A DNA stretch of 64,000 nt from Mucilaginibacter segetis (GTDB lineage Bacteria; Bacteroidota; Bacteroidia; Sphingobacteriales; Sphingobacteriaceae). The translations under genes and the position numbers were made by a program. This document shows positions 14,368-22,876 of the stretch, piece after piece (within the stretch, counting starts at the first letter, position 1; each line of letters opens with the position of its first letter). The stretch is from the NCBI RefSeq assembly GCF_016522075.1, contig NZ_JAEHFW010000001.1, positions 248,001 through 312,000 on the forward strand, in the 5' to 3' direction. Below the pieces are notes generated by a model. It worked only from the letters and a program-made list of their open reading frames with translations. It searched no databases and had not been told where the DNA came from.

Positions 14368-14973
14368 ATGACTTTTGATGAGTTTTTTAAGAAGAAGAGG
14401 ATAGATCTAACAGCTTTGCAAGCTGCAGAACCTGCCCTGTACGCTGAATTTAAAACTCACTACGAGCAAATGGGCGAAAAGAGCTTCGACCATACCAAAA
14501 AATACTGGTTTAATAAGTTAAGGTTATCCTACCATTTAGCACCGGAGCAAAAGCCCGAAAAAATGCAACTGGAAAACCAGCTGGCCGAACAAACGGTGGT
14601 GGAAACGTTAACCGCACCTGTTGAAGCACCATCGCCTAAGGTTGGCTTTAAGCCCCGCTTTAATGCTGCTGCTGTAAATAAGGCAAAGCAACAGCCTGCA
14701 GAAGAAAAGAAAGAGGAGGTACCCCTCAACGAAGCCACAGAGCAGACAGACGCTGAACCTAAACCCAAACCTGCTTTTAAGCCAAGGTTTAATATGAAAA
14801 TGGCGGTGCCAAAAACAGAGCCTGCCGAAGCGCCAAAGCAAGAAAATCCAACAGAACAACCTGCTGAACTGCCAAAGGAAGAAGTTGCGGAGCAAGAGCA
14901 ACCGGCTGCTAAACCGGCATACAAACCAAAGTTTAATATGAAAAATATTAAACCTAAACCACCGCAGGAGTAA
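14368..14973 (+). CDS. conserved hypothetical protein with repeated FKPRFN motifs
   Basis: A 201-residue soluble protein of unknown function. ATG 14368 is chosen over a TTG nine bases upstream. Residues 1-60 look folded (charged, with KKYWFNKLRLSYHL). From about 60 on the chain is Pro/Glu/Lys-rich and probably disordered, with three copies of a short basic-aromatic motif: GFKPRFN (93-99), AFKPRFN (136-142) and AYKPKFN (184-190), separated by acidic linkers. The repeats look like binding sites for a partner. Which partner cannot be told. Confidence 0.72.
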   Translation: MTFDEFFKKKRIDLTALQAAEPALYAEFKTHYEQMGEKSFDHTKKYWFNKLRLSYHLAPEQKPEKMQLENQLAEQTVVETLTAPVEAPSPKVGFKPRFNAAAVNKAKQQPAEEKKEEVPLNEATEQTDAEPKPKPAFKPRFNMKMAVPKTEPAEAPKQENPTEQPAELPKEEVAEQEQPAAKPAYKPKFNMKNIKPKPPQE

Positions 14974-15010
14974 AATTGATTCGAACTGTAAACTTTATAA
15001 TTTTAATAAC

Positions 15011-15415
15011 ATGAACCCGGAAGAATTAATGAACGATAACACCGGCGGAGATATTAATAAAGGCAAAAAGGAAAGCCCGCTGGTGAGCCTGGAAACCGAT
15101 CTTAAATTTTTTAATGAATCTATACGTGAGGTCGCTGTTGAAATTATGGCGGAGGGTGTATCCATGCATCCCATATTTATAGCGCATCAGCACGAAATGA
15201 AGCTGGGCGAAGTGATACTTGATAAGGATGAACTAAATACAGAATGGAGTGTACACGCGTCAACCATTGAGGAGTTTACTGAACGGGGCATTATTAAAAA
15301 GGAACTGAAAGAGCGGTTTTTAAAAACGTATAAAGATCCGCATGAGTATATGTGCGTATTTGTGGTAGTACCCGAAGGTGCTAACTTTGTGTATTACCCT
15401 TATGTAAAAGAGTAA
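15011..15415 (+). CDS. conserved hypothetical protein
   Basis: A 134-residue soluble protein I do not recognise. The first 25 residues are polar and probably flexible; the rest alternates predicted helices and strands and includes EIMAEGVSMHPIF and a C-terminal VFVVVPEGANFVYYP. No signal peptide or membrane segment. It follows the repeat-bearing protein by 37 nt on the same strand and precedes the PyrR-like gene by 52 nt. ATG 15011 is the only reasonable start. Confidence 0.7.
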   Translation: MNPEELMNDNTGGDINKGKKESPLVSLETDLKFFNESIREVAVEIMAEGVSMHPIFIAHQHEMKLGEVILDKDELNTEWSVHASTIEEFTERGIIKKELKERFLKTYKDPHEYMCVFVVVPEGANFVYYPYVKE

Positions 15416-15467
15416 CATTGTAAAGTTGAAACGTTCCGTTATCTTTACCTTATAAAATCAAATCCGC

Positions 15468-15977
15468 ATGTCTGATAAAAAACTCCTGATATTGAACAGT
15501 AAGCAAATACAGCAAAAAATTGATCGTATTGCCTACCAGATTCTGGAAGATAATTTTGATGAGCAGGAGATACTGATTGCCGGGATACTACCCCGGGGTA
15601 ACCAGGTGGCCGACAGGCTAAAGAAGGTACTGGATAACATCGCGCCTTTTAAAAGCCGGGTATTTACCATTCAGTTAGATAAAGAAAGCACCAGCCTTAA
15701 AGCCAAAACCAGTTTTGATGTACAGGAGTGTAGTAATAAGGTAGTGGTTTTGGTTGATGATGTGCTCAACAGCGGCAAAACACTGGCCTATGGTTTTGGT
15801 GTTTTTTTGGATGTGCCGCTAAAAAAACTGCGCACCGTGGTACTGGTAGATCGCAACCACAAAAACTTCCCCGTTACTACCGATTATGCAGGTATAGCGT
15901 TAAGCACCGTAATAAAAGAGCATGTAGATGTTATTTTGGATGTTGAGAACGAGCAGGATGCTGTTTATTTACGATAG
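15468..15977 (+). CDS. PyrR-like phosphoribosyltransferase family protein
   Basis: A 169-residue type I phosphoribosyltransferase. The PRPP-binding loop VLVDDVLNSGKT spans about residues 94-105, and GILPRGNQVA (39-48) is the loop that contacts pyrophosphate. The closest fit is the PyrR group (uracil PRTase/pyrimidine attenuation regulator), though the family also includes hypoxanthine-type enzymes. No pyrimidine genes or attenuator are adjacent, so the regulatory role is unsupported. It ends 3 nt from the convergent aroK stop. Confidence 0.8.
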   Translation: MSDKKLLILNSKQIQQKIDRIAYQILEDNFDEQEILIAGILPRGNQVADRLKKVLDNIAPFKSRVFTIQLDKESTSLKAKTSFDVQECSNKVVVLVDDVLNSGKTLAYGFGVFLDVPLKKLRTVVLVDRNHKNFPVTTDYAGIALSTVIKEHVDVILDVENEQDAVYLR

Positions 15978-15980
15978 CAA

Positions 15981-16484
15981 TTAATTTCCTATAGCCGCTA
16001 TCAACCCCTCAACAGACATGTTTATGCCGCTTACCACATGTTTTGCCTGCAGGTAAAACCCTTCGCGTTCGGCTAATTTGTGTTCAATAAAACTAATCAG
16101 TTCGTCGCCTTTTTTGCCTTGCAGCACAGGGCGGGGTGTTTTGGCATTTTCTAATCTGCCGGCTAATGCTTTTGGTGATAATTGAATATATAATGTTTCG
16201 CCGTTAGCGTTCATCCATTCCATGTTATCAAAAAAGCAGGGTAAGCCCCCACCGGTAGATATTATAGCATTTTCGGGATAAGTGGTTTCTTTCAATATGA
16301 TTGATTCCAGATCGCGGAAGGCTTCCTCGCCATGTACGGCGAAGTATTCGGCAACGGTCATTCCGGCTTTAGCTTCCAGCACGTGGTCAAGGTCAATAAA
16401 ATCATACCCCAAACCCGCGGCCAGCTTTTTACCCCAGGAGGTTTTGCCGCAACCCATAAACCCTACTATAAATATATGCCTCAT
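15981..16484 (-). CDS. aroK: shikimate kinase
   Basis: A 167-residue shikimate kinase, phosphorylating shikimate at the 3-hydroxyl in aromatic amino acid synthesis. P-loop GFMGCGKTS at 8-16, DLD (31-33) binding Mg and shikimate, Arg56, and GGG (77-79). RPVLQG near residue 118 is the lid segment. Its start overlaps the stop of the upstream BT_3928-type gene by 4 nt, so it is the last gene of a three-gene minus-strand operon. Confidence 0.94.
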   Translation of the reverse strand: MRHIFIVGFMGCGKTSWGKKLAAGLGYDFIDLDHVLEAKAGMTVAEYFAVHGEEAFRDLESIILKETTYPENAIISTGGGLPCFFDNMEWMNANGETLYIQLSPKALAGRLENAKTPRPVLQGKKGDELISFIEHKLAEREGFYLQAKHVVSGINMSVEGLIAAIGN

Positions 16485-17632
16485 TGCTTGCTGAAATAAT
16501 CTTTCACCAGTTCATCATAACTGGGTAGGCTATGATAATGCCATTTATTGATCACCACGCCATCCCGCATCAGTATAATGCCCGGGTTTGCCCTAACCAT
16601 ACTTTTAAGTGGTACGCCATCGGCATAAAATAATTCGCTTACCAGTTGGTGTTCTTTAGCAAAGGCCTGTGCTGTTTGCGGCGCTGTGGAGGTTAATAAT
16701 ATGGTACGGGTATTATAGTTTTGGGTAAGGTTAATAGCCACAGCGTTTACCCGGTTAAGTGCTGCTGTATTGGTTTTGTTCAGGTCGTAAGCTACAATTA
16801 CTAGGCTGTAGAACGGATTGGTAAGCAACTCATTATTATAATCATTACCATTGGCATCCTGAATGCTGAGATCGCGTATTTTAGGTTCAAATCCTTTTTT
16901 TATGAGTTTGCTTTCAGGGGTGCCCACAACTTCCCAGTTCGCATCTTTCCATATTCCGGTGCTTAAATATTCCTTATCGCTCATCACTTTGGTTTCGCCG
17001 CTTTTTTTGTTTTTTAGGTGATAGGTGATCTCAAACTCATCAGGTTTAGCGCCGGGAGGCGTTTTCATTTCTTCCAAAATATTGGCACCTACTTTATACG
17101 GCAGAAAATCAAGCACAGGCAAAAAGTTATAAGTATACAAACCTACTCCAACCGATACAATGGCCGCTCCTATCAGTAATTTATCACCGGTTTTTTGTTT
17201 AACCAGGCCATGTATACTTTTGCGGTTAACAAAAAGCACCAGTACCAGCACCAGCAACACCATATCTTTACTGAAAGATTGCCAGGGTGTTAGCGGTATG
17301 GCATCGCCAAAGCAGCCGCAGGTTTGCACCACTTTAAAGTAAGCCGAATAAAAGGTAAGGAAACCAAAAAAGATGATGAGCAATAGCAGGCCCCAAACTA
17401 CGGTTACCGCGCGGGTGCCTACCAGCAGGGCAAAGCCCAGCAGCATTTCTAACGCGCATAATATGATGGACAGGCTTAATGCAAAACCATTTAAGAATGT
17501 AATATGGAATACCTCAAAATATTCCTCCAGTTTGTAGGAAAAACCTAAAGGATCGTTAGCTTTTATCAGTCCCGAAAAAATAAAAAGAAGGCCGACAGCA
17601 ATGCGGCAAAACCATACTAAACCATTTTTCAT
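16481..17632 (-). CDS. DoxX-like membrane protein with C-terminal thioredoxin-like region (BT_3928 family)
   Basis: This 383-residue protein has four to five membrane helices in residues 1-175, resembling DoxX/MauE proteins, followed by a soluble C-terminal domain that looks thioredoxin-like. The sequence TCGCFGD (Cys105, Cys107) sits at a membrane edge, as in MauE-like redox proteins. The C-terminal domain lacks an obvious CxxC. The N-terminal IFSGLIKANDPLGF is the family opening. It overlaps its neighbours by 4 nt on both sides. Likely role: redox or envelope maintenance; the substrate is unknown. Confidence 0.8.
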   Translation of the reverse strand: MKNGLVWFCRIAVGLLFIFSGLIKANDPLGFSYKLEEYFEVFHITFLNGFALSLSIILCALEMLLGFALLVGTRAVTVVWGLLLLIIFFGFLTFYSAYFKVVQTCGCFGDAIPLTPWQSFSKDMVLLVLVLVLFVNRKSIHGLVKQKTGDKLLIGAAIVSVGVGLYTYNFLPVLDFLPYKVGANILEEMKTPPGAKPDEFEITYHLKNKKSGETKVMSDKEYLSTGIWKDANWEVVGTPESKLIKKGFEPKIRDLSIQDANGNDYNNELLTNPFYSLVIVAYDLNKTNTAALNRVNAVAINLTQNYNTRTILLTSTAPQTAQAFAKEHQLVSELFYADGVPLKSMVRANPGIILMRDGVVINKWHYHSLPSYDELVKDYFSKQ

Positions 17633-18168
17633 TTTACACCTAATTTTATCAGCGCGAATACCGCGTAGTTCAGCATGTCCTGGTAGTTGGCCTTAACCCC
17701 TTCAGATGCCAGGGTTTGCCCTTTATTGTCCTCAATTTGTTTTACGCGCAAAAGCTTCATCAGTATCAGGTCGGTTAAAGAGCTGATGCGCATATCGCGC
17801 CATGCCTCGCCATAGTCATGATTTTTGGCGAACATCAGTTCTTTGGTTTCCGTAACCTTTCCGTCAAATAATTCCTCTACGTGTTTCGGGTCAAGTTCCG
17901 CAGGCGTTTCCGGGCCACAGTCCAGCTGCATCATAGCTATAACGCAGTAATTTACAATGCCGATATATTCGCTTGTGATATCTTCGTCAACTTTTGACAC
18001 TTTTTTTTCTTCCAGAGTACGTATACGCTGTGCTTTGATAAAGATCTGGTCGGTGATCGATTCCGGCCTCAGTACGCGCCAGGCTGTGCCATAGTCGCGG
18101 GTCTTCTTCATAAAAAGTCCTTTGCAAATGTTTATTACCGCTTCGTATTCTGCTGCTGTGTTGTTCAC
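17629..18168 (-). CDS. DUF1599 domain-containing protein, internally duplicated
   Basis: A 179-residue protein made of two similar halves. Residues 22-56 (KTRDYGTAWRVL, then an IKAQRIR helix) match residues 115-149 (KNHDYGEAWRDM, then an MKLLRVK helix). The domain has been called nucleotide-modification-associated domain 1, but no enzymatic role is established. First gene of the operon with the BT_3928-type protein and aroK, overlapping the next gene by 4 nt. It is divergent from folP. Confidence 0.8.
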   Translation of the reverse strand: MNNTAAEYEAVINICKGLFMKKTRDYGTAWRVLRPESITDQIFIKAQRIRTLEEKKVSKVDEDITSEYIGIVNYCVIAMMQLDCGPETPAELDPKHVEELFDGKVTETKELMFAKNHDYGEAWRDMRISSLTDLILMKLLRVKQIEDNKGQTLASEGVKANYQDMLNYAVFALIKLGVK

Positions 18169-18173
18169 TTTTG

Positions 18174-18277
18174 TTGTAATGTTGGAAAGTTTTAAGGTTG
18201 AAATGTTTACATAGGCAGGTAAAAAGAGTTATAAAGTAGCTTAACTTTACAACGTTTTTAACCTTACAACATTACAA
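18174..18277. repeat. interrupted inverted repeat in the DUF1599-folP divergent region
   Basis: TTGTAATGTTG at 18174-18184 is exactly complementary to CAACATTACAA at 18267-18277, with further partial matches inside (AAGGTTG against CAACGTTTTTAACCTT-like sequence). Related TTGTAAAGTTG sequence occurs at 15419-15429. It may be a dispersed intergenic repeat or a regulatory hairpin between the two divergent promoters. Confidence 0.55.
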
Positions 18278-18285
18278 CTATCAAA

Positions 18286-19152
18286 TTGGCTAAAGATACA
18301 TTTTTTCAGAAAAAAGCAACCCTGAATGCCGGCGGTAAATTAATTAACCTCAGCACTCCGCAGGTAATGGGTATTATTAATTTAACCCCCGATTCCTTTT
18401 ACAAGGATAGCCGTAAAACTGAAATTGACCCTATATTGAAGCAGGCGGAGAAAATGCTTGCAGAGGGTGCCGCGTTTTTAGACCTGGGCGCTTACTCATC
18501 CCGGCCGGGAGCTGAGGATATAAGTATACAGCAGGAAATGGATAGGCTGCTTCCTGCGGTTGAGGCTGTTGCAAAGGCATTTCCGCAGGCTGTATTATCC
18601 ATAGATACCTTTAGGGCCGATGTTGCCGCCAGTGCCATAAGTGCAGGTGGACATATCATAAACGATATATCGGGCGGCGAACTGGATAAAGAGATGTTTG
18701 CTACTGTGGCAAAATTACAGGTGCCTTATATTTTAATGCACATGCGCGGTACGCCGCAAAATATGGTACAGCAAACCGAATACGACGATGTTTTTGCTGA
18801 GGTGTATGCTTACTTCGTACAAAAGATATATCGGCTAAAGCAATTAGGAGTCCACGATATTATTATTGATCCGGGATTTGGTTTCGCCAAAAAACAGGAG
18901 CAAAGTTATGCGCTGATGAACCGACTGCAGGAGTTTGAAGCCTTGCAGTTACCGGTATTGGCGGGTGTATCGCGCAAGAGGATGATATATAATTTGTTAG
19001 GCACTACTGCCGAAGAAGCCCTGAACGGTACCACCGCACTAAACACCATAGCACTTACAAAAGGCGCAAATATACTACGCGTGCATGATGTAAAGGAAGC
19101 TGTGGAAGCCGTTAAAATAATGATGGCTTGTAATCAGGATAAAGATAAATAG
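18286..19152 (+). CDS. folP: dihydropteroate synthase
   Basis: A 288-residue DHPS condensing p-aminobenzoate with the pterin diphosphate in folate synthesis. Signature 1 VMGIINLTPDSF at 27-38; signature 2 LDLGAYSSRPGAE starting at 65; SIDTF, NDISGG and DPGFGFAK follow in order. Start is TTG 18286 (LAKDTF); no in-frame ATG lies before the first signature except within it. It is divergent from the DUF1599 operon across 117 nt holding an inverted repeat. Confidence 0.92.
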   Translation: MAKDTFFQKKATLNAGGKLINLSTPQVMGIINLTPDSFYKDSRKTEIDPILKQAEKMLAEGAAFLDLGAYSSRPGAEDISIQQEMDRLLPAVEAVAKAFPQAVLSIDTFRADVAASAISAGGHIINDISGGELDKEMFATVAKLQVPYILMHMRGTPQNMVQQTEYDDVFAEVYAYFVQKIYRLKQLGVHDIIIDPGFGFAKKQEQSYALMNRLQEFEALQLPVLAGVSRKRMIYNLLGTTAEEALNGTTALNTIALTKGANILRVHDVKEAVEAVKIMMACNQDKDK

Positions 19153-19162
19153 GAAATCGCCT

Positions 19163-19549
19163 TTATCGTATCCTGGTATACTCATAAGTGGGGCCATCAG
19201 CTATTGAGGTGCCAATAATGATAGTGCCGGGTTTAAACTGAAATGCATCAGTATAATTGATGTCAGGAAATTTAATGGTGCCGTAATCATAGTCGCTTTG
19301 ATTAGGAGAAACAGAAATACTATACCTGCCGGAGCTTTCTATCTGGTTATCCTTATATTTTATATAAGTGCTATCTGCCTTAAAAACATACTTATTTCCG
19401 TTACCGGCGGAGTAATGCTCATCTATTCCCCAACCACCGCCTATGTGACGCAGTTCCCAGGTACCGAATACAGTAGGGTTAACTTTTTTGTCTTTTTTGC
19501 AGGCTGTAAAAGCCAGAATGATGGTAATAAGCAGTAAGGTCTTTTTCAT
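19163..19549 (-). CDS. small lipoprotein, lipocalin-like
   Basis: A 128-residue predicted lipoprotein. The signal peptide ends in the lipobox FTAC with Cys17, then a KKDKK stretch. The remaining sequence begins FGTWELRHIGG and is beta-rich, ending YEYTRIR, which resembles the small lipocalin-like lipoproteins common in Bacteroidota. Function is unknown. It converges on folP with a 10-nt gap. Confidence 0.75.
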   Translation of the reverse strand: MKKTLLLITIILAFTACKKDKKVNPTVFGTWELRHIGGGWGIDEHYSAGNGNKYVFKADSTYIKYKDNQIESSGRYSISVSPNQSDYDYGTIKFPDINYTDAFQFKPGTIIIGTSIADGPTYEYTRIR

Positions 19550-19619
19550 GGTGATGTTGTTTACTGATATTACGCAGCTGGGTTGTTGAACGCAACAGGT
19601 TTTATTAAGATTTATTCAG

Positions 19620-20552
19620 CTATAAATTAAAGGTGAACACTTCTAGTTTTTTATTATAAATCAATATCAAGTAGTTAATACCATTATTTTGTGCAATTCT
19701 AAAATCGGGTTGCCCTTCATCCGGTAGTGCTTTTTTGTCAAAGTAATTTTGGCCTAAGTTTATTTGTTCCTGTATTTGATTATTTATGGTGCTTTTGCGT
19801 ATAATGTATAACTTATTTCGTTGGTAATAAGAGAATGCCATAAAATATTTATCGCTATTAAATGCGATTTCAGCATCCTTTATTTCTTTAATCAATGAAA
19901 GGGGGGCATATTTCTTGGTATTTATTTCCTTGTTTTTATTAATATCAAATTCGTAAATATAATCGCCACTATCATAACACAAGCCCTTGTAAGAAGATAC
20001 GTGTCCATCATCGGCCATTTCAAGGGACAAAGTCGAAATGGGATGACCATGATTGCTCATCAGTTTTATTTTATCGTCTCTGGATGCAAGAATAATCTTA
20101 TCGCCCATAACATTAAAATCATTGATCATATAGCCATTATTGGCTGATACTTTTTTGACTATCCCTGAACGATTGATAAAATAGAGATCATTTATTAAAC
20201 TTAAATAATATCCTTCAGTGCGCACTCTGATATTACCCGCAGCTATATGAGATTTAAATTTTTCTTTGAGAAAAGAACTGACTTTTAAGTTTTTAGAGAT
20301 TAGTCCATTTTTTAAGCATATACCTAAAAAATCACCTTTGTTAGCTACATATAGTGTGTCATTATATATGTCAAAAGTATAAACTGATAATCCTTTTGTC
20401 AAAGGGTTTTTATTGATATCTAATTCGAGGATTTTCTTTAAACCACCACTTGAATGTAGTGTAGTATTATGCGACTCACATTTAAATCCTAATGCAATTG
20501 ATAAGCATGAAATAAAAATCAAAATGTAAATTAAGGCTTTGTATTTCATCAT
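19620..20552 (-). CDS. uncharacterised secreted or membrane-anchored protein, AT-rich gene
   Basis: A 310-residue protein I do not recognise. Residues 1-22 form a hydrophobic signal-like segment followed by a lone Cys25. The body is rich in Ile, Lys, Asn and Tyr with repeated short strands (for example NDTLYVANKGDF, GYYLSLINDLYFI, GDYIYEFD), consistent with a beta-propeller like the 6-bladed proteins often exported by Bacteroidota. The gene is visibly more AT-rich than its neighbours, suggesting acquisition. It starts 6 nt after the GH3 gene stop on the same strand. Confidence 0.65.
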   Translation of the reverse strand: MMKYKALIYILIFISCLSIALGFKCESHNTTLHSSGGLKKILELDINKNPLTKGLSVYTFDIYNDTLYVANKGDFLGICLKNGLISKNLKVSSFLKEKFKSHIAAGNIRVRTEGYYLSLINDLYFINRSGIVKKVSANNGYMINDFNVMGDKIILASRDDKIKLMSNHGHPISTLSLEMADDGHVSSYKGLCYDSGDYIYEFDINKNKEINTKKYAPLSLIKEIKDAEIAFNSDKYFMAFSYYQRNKLYIIRKSTINNQIQEQINLGQNYFDKKALPDEGQPDFRIAQNNGINYLILIYNKKLEVFTFNL

Positions 20553-20558
20553 CGGTTT

Positions 20559-22079
20559 TTATCCAACCACTTCCAGCATTTTTAAAATGCTGTCTATGTA
20601 TTCGCGGTTATTAGCCAATCGGGGTACTTTGTGTTGCCCCCCTAATTTGCCCTTCTCTTTCATCCAGTTGAAAAAAGTACCCGGCTCAACTTTGCGCACA
20701 AGCGGGCGGCGCAGTGCCATGTCTTTAAAACGTTTGGCATCATAGTCGGAGTTGATGCGGCGCAGGGTTTCATCAAGCAGGTCAACAAAACGGTCAAATT
20801 CAGCGGGTTTCTTTTCAAACTCTATCAGCCATTCATGTGCCCCGCATTCATCCCCGTTAAAGTAAACAGGTGCGGCAGTATAGTCCCGAATAATAGCGCC
20901 GGTTTGCGAACAGGCTTCGGCCAGGGCACGTTCCGCATTATCAATTATCAGTTCTTCGCCAAAGGCATTAATATAATGTTTGGTACGCCCGGTTATTTGT
21001 ATACGGTAGGGAGCTAAGGAACTAAACCGCACGGTATCACCTATCATATAGCGCCATAAACCGGCATTGGTGCTAATAATAAGCGCGTAATTTTTATGCA
21101 GTTCTACCTCATCAAGCGTAAGTGTTTTTGGATTATCCTGATTAAGATTTTCTAAAGGTAAAAACTCGTAGAATATACCATAGTCAAGCATCAGCAACAA
21201 CTCGCCGGGCTCTTCAAGATCCTGTAAACCAAAAAAACCTTCAGAAGCGTTGTAAGTTTCCAGGTAGTACATGTTATCATCGGGGATCAGCATTTTAAAC
21301 TGCTCGCGGTAAGGTGTAAAGTTAACCGCCCCATGAAAATAAAGCTCCAGGTTGGGCCATACCTCCAGCAGGTTTTTTTTGCCGGTAATTTCCAATATGC
21401 GTTTAAACAGCAGGATATTCCAGGTAGGCACACCGCTTATACTGGTCACATTTACATCCTTGGTGGCATACGCCATCTTTTCTATTTTCTCTTCAAAATT
21501 CTCCAGCAGGGCTATGTCCAGATGAGGGGTGCGGTAAAACTCGGCCCAAAGCGGCAGGTTTTTCATGATAACCGCGGATAGATCGCCAAAAAAAGTGTCG
21601 GCGTTTAACTGTCCCACCTGATGGCTGCCACCCAGGGTTAAACTTTTACCCGTAAAAATTCGCGCGTTTGGTCGGTTGTTAAAGTAAAGGGTAAGCATAT
21701 CCTTACCACCCTTAAAGTGGCATTCCTCTAATGATTCCTCACTTACCGGTATAAATTTGCTGCGGTCGTTAGTGGTGCCGGATGATTTAGCGAACCAGCG
21801 AATCTCTGACGGCCAAAGTACATTTTGTTCGCCCTTAAGCATACGCTCGATGTAAGGTTTTAGCGTATCGTAATTTTGGATAGGTAAACGCTCCTTAAAC
21901 TGCCCTAAGTTCTCGATGCTTTTATAATGATGTTTTTTGCCCCACTCTGTGTTTTCGGCTCCGGCAATTAATTGCTCAAACCATTCTTCCTGTACCTCGT
22001 TAGGGTATTTCATAAAAAGCTCTATCTGGTGGATACGCTTTTTCATAAACCAGGTAAATACAGAGTTAAATAAGGTCAT
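20559..22079 (-). CDS. GH3-like acyl-adenylate/amide synthetase family protein
   Basis: A 506-residue member of the GH3 (auxin-responsive promoter) family within the ANL adenylating superfamily. It has the AMP-binding serine/threonine loop FAKSSGTTNDRSKFIP, LETYNASEGFFG in the middle, and GRTKHYINAFGEELI near residue 380 at the hinge. Plant GH3 enzymes join carboxylic acids to amino acids; bacterial substrates are mostly unknown. Gene follows lptB by 9 nt and is probably the last housekeeping gene of the long minus-strand operon. The family is common in Bacteroidota. Confidence 0.85.
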   Translation of the reverse strand: MTLFNSVFTWFMKKRIHQIELFMKYPNEVQEEWFEQLIAGAENTEWGKKHHYKSIENLGQFKERLPIQNYDTLKPYIERMLKGEQNVLWPSEIRWFAKSSGTTNDRSKFIPVSEESLEECHFKGGKDMLTLYFNNRPNARIFTGKSLTLGGSHQVGQLNADTFFGDLSAVIMKNLPLWAEFYRTPHLDIALLENFEEKIEKMAYATKDVNVTSISGVPTWNILLFKRILEITGKKNLLEVWPNLELYFHGAVNFTPYREQFKMLIPDDNMYYLETYNASEGFFGLQDLEEPGELLLMLDYGIFYEFLPLENLNQDNPKTLTLDEVELHKNYALIISTNAGLWRYMIGDTVRFSSLAPYRIQITGRTKHYINAFGEELIIDNAERALAEACSQTGAIIRDYTAAPVYFNGDECGAHEWLIEFEKKPAEFDRFVDLLDETLRRINSDYDAKRFKDMALRRPLVRKVEPGTFFNWMKEKGKLGGQHKVPRLANNREYIDSILKMLEVVG

Positions 22080-22088
22080 AACTGGTGT

Positions 22089-22829
22089 TTATTGTGCAAA
22101 TGTCTTTCTTTTTAACACAAAGTTGGCACCCAGGTAAACCTTTCGTACCATTTCATTTTCGGCGAGTATTTCCGGTACGCCCGATTCTAATATCTTCCCT
22201 TCAAATAATAGGTAAGCCCTGTCTGTAATTGATAAGGTTTCCTGCACATTATGGTCGGTTATTAATATACCAATATTGCGGTGCTTTAGTTTAGCCACCA
22301 TAGCTTGTATCTCTTCTACGGCAATAGGATCAACCCCGGCAAAAGGCTCATCAAGCAATATAAAATTAGGTTGGGCGGCAAGTGCCCTTGCAATTTCGGT
22401 ACGCCGGCGTTCACCACCCGATAACAGGTCCCCCCGGTTTTTACGCACTTTATGTAAACTAAATTCATCTATCAGTTCTTCCAGTTTACTGCGTTGTTCA
22501 TCCCTGCTCATCTGGCCCATTTCCAGCACGGCTTTTATATTATCCTCCACGGAAAGCTTGCGAAAAACCGAAGCTTCCTGCGCCAGGTAACCTATTCCTT
22601 TTTGCGCCCTGCGGTACATGGGGTTACCGGTTATATCTTCATCATCCAAAAATATCTTCCCTTCGTTTGGCTTTATCAAACCTACTATCATGTAGAACGA
22701 GGTGGTTTTGCCTGCACCGTTTGGCCCTAATAAACCCACTATCTCCCCTTGCGAAACATTGAACGATACATCGTTAACAACGGTACGCTGTTTGTATTTC
22801 TTTACTAAATTATCTGCTTTTAAGATCAT
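22089..22829 (-). CDS. lptB: LPS export ABC transporter ATP-binding protein
   Basis: A 246-residue ABC ATPase that powers lipopolysaccharide extraction by LptFG. Walker A GPNGAGKT at 35-42, Q-loop with [14 protein letters not shown] signature [16 protein letters not shown], Walker B FILLDEP followed by FAGVDP, and H-loop ITDHNVQE. The FAGVDPIAV stretch is typical of LptB. LptE is encoded at 42.2-42.7 kb in this window; LptF/G are not seen. It follows recJ by 47 nt on the same strand. Confidence 0.93.
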   Translation of the reverse strand: MILKADNLVKKYKQRTVVNDVSFNVSQGEIVGLLGPNGAGKTTSFYMIVGLIKPNEGKIFLDDEDITGNPMYRRAQKGIGYLAQEASVFRKLSVEDNIKAVLEMGQMSRDEQRSKLEELIDEFSLHKVRKNRGDLLSGGERRRTEIARALAAQPNFILLDEPFAGVDPIAVEEIQAMVAKLKHRNIGILITDHNVQETLSITDRAYLLFEGKILESGVPEILAENEMVRKVYLGANFVLKRKTFAQ

Positions 22830-22876
22830 TTATGTTTATTCAAAAGTTGAAATTGCCTTCAAATTTTTATTCACCT

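Noticed and set aside
14529..14924. Minus-strand frame rich in Ser, Gly and Cys
   Set aside because: It mirrors the biased Pro/Glu/Lys codons of the real plus-strand gene and has no other support.
14976..14992. GATTCGAACTG resembling a tRNA T-loop
   Set aside because: There is no acceptor stem, D-arm or anticodon arm around it, and it lies in a short gap between two genes.
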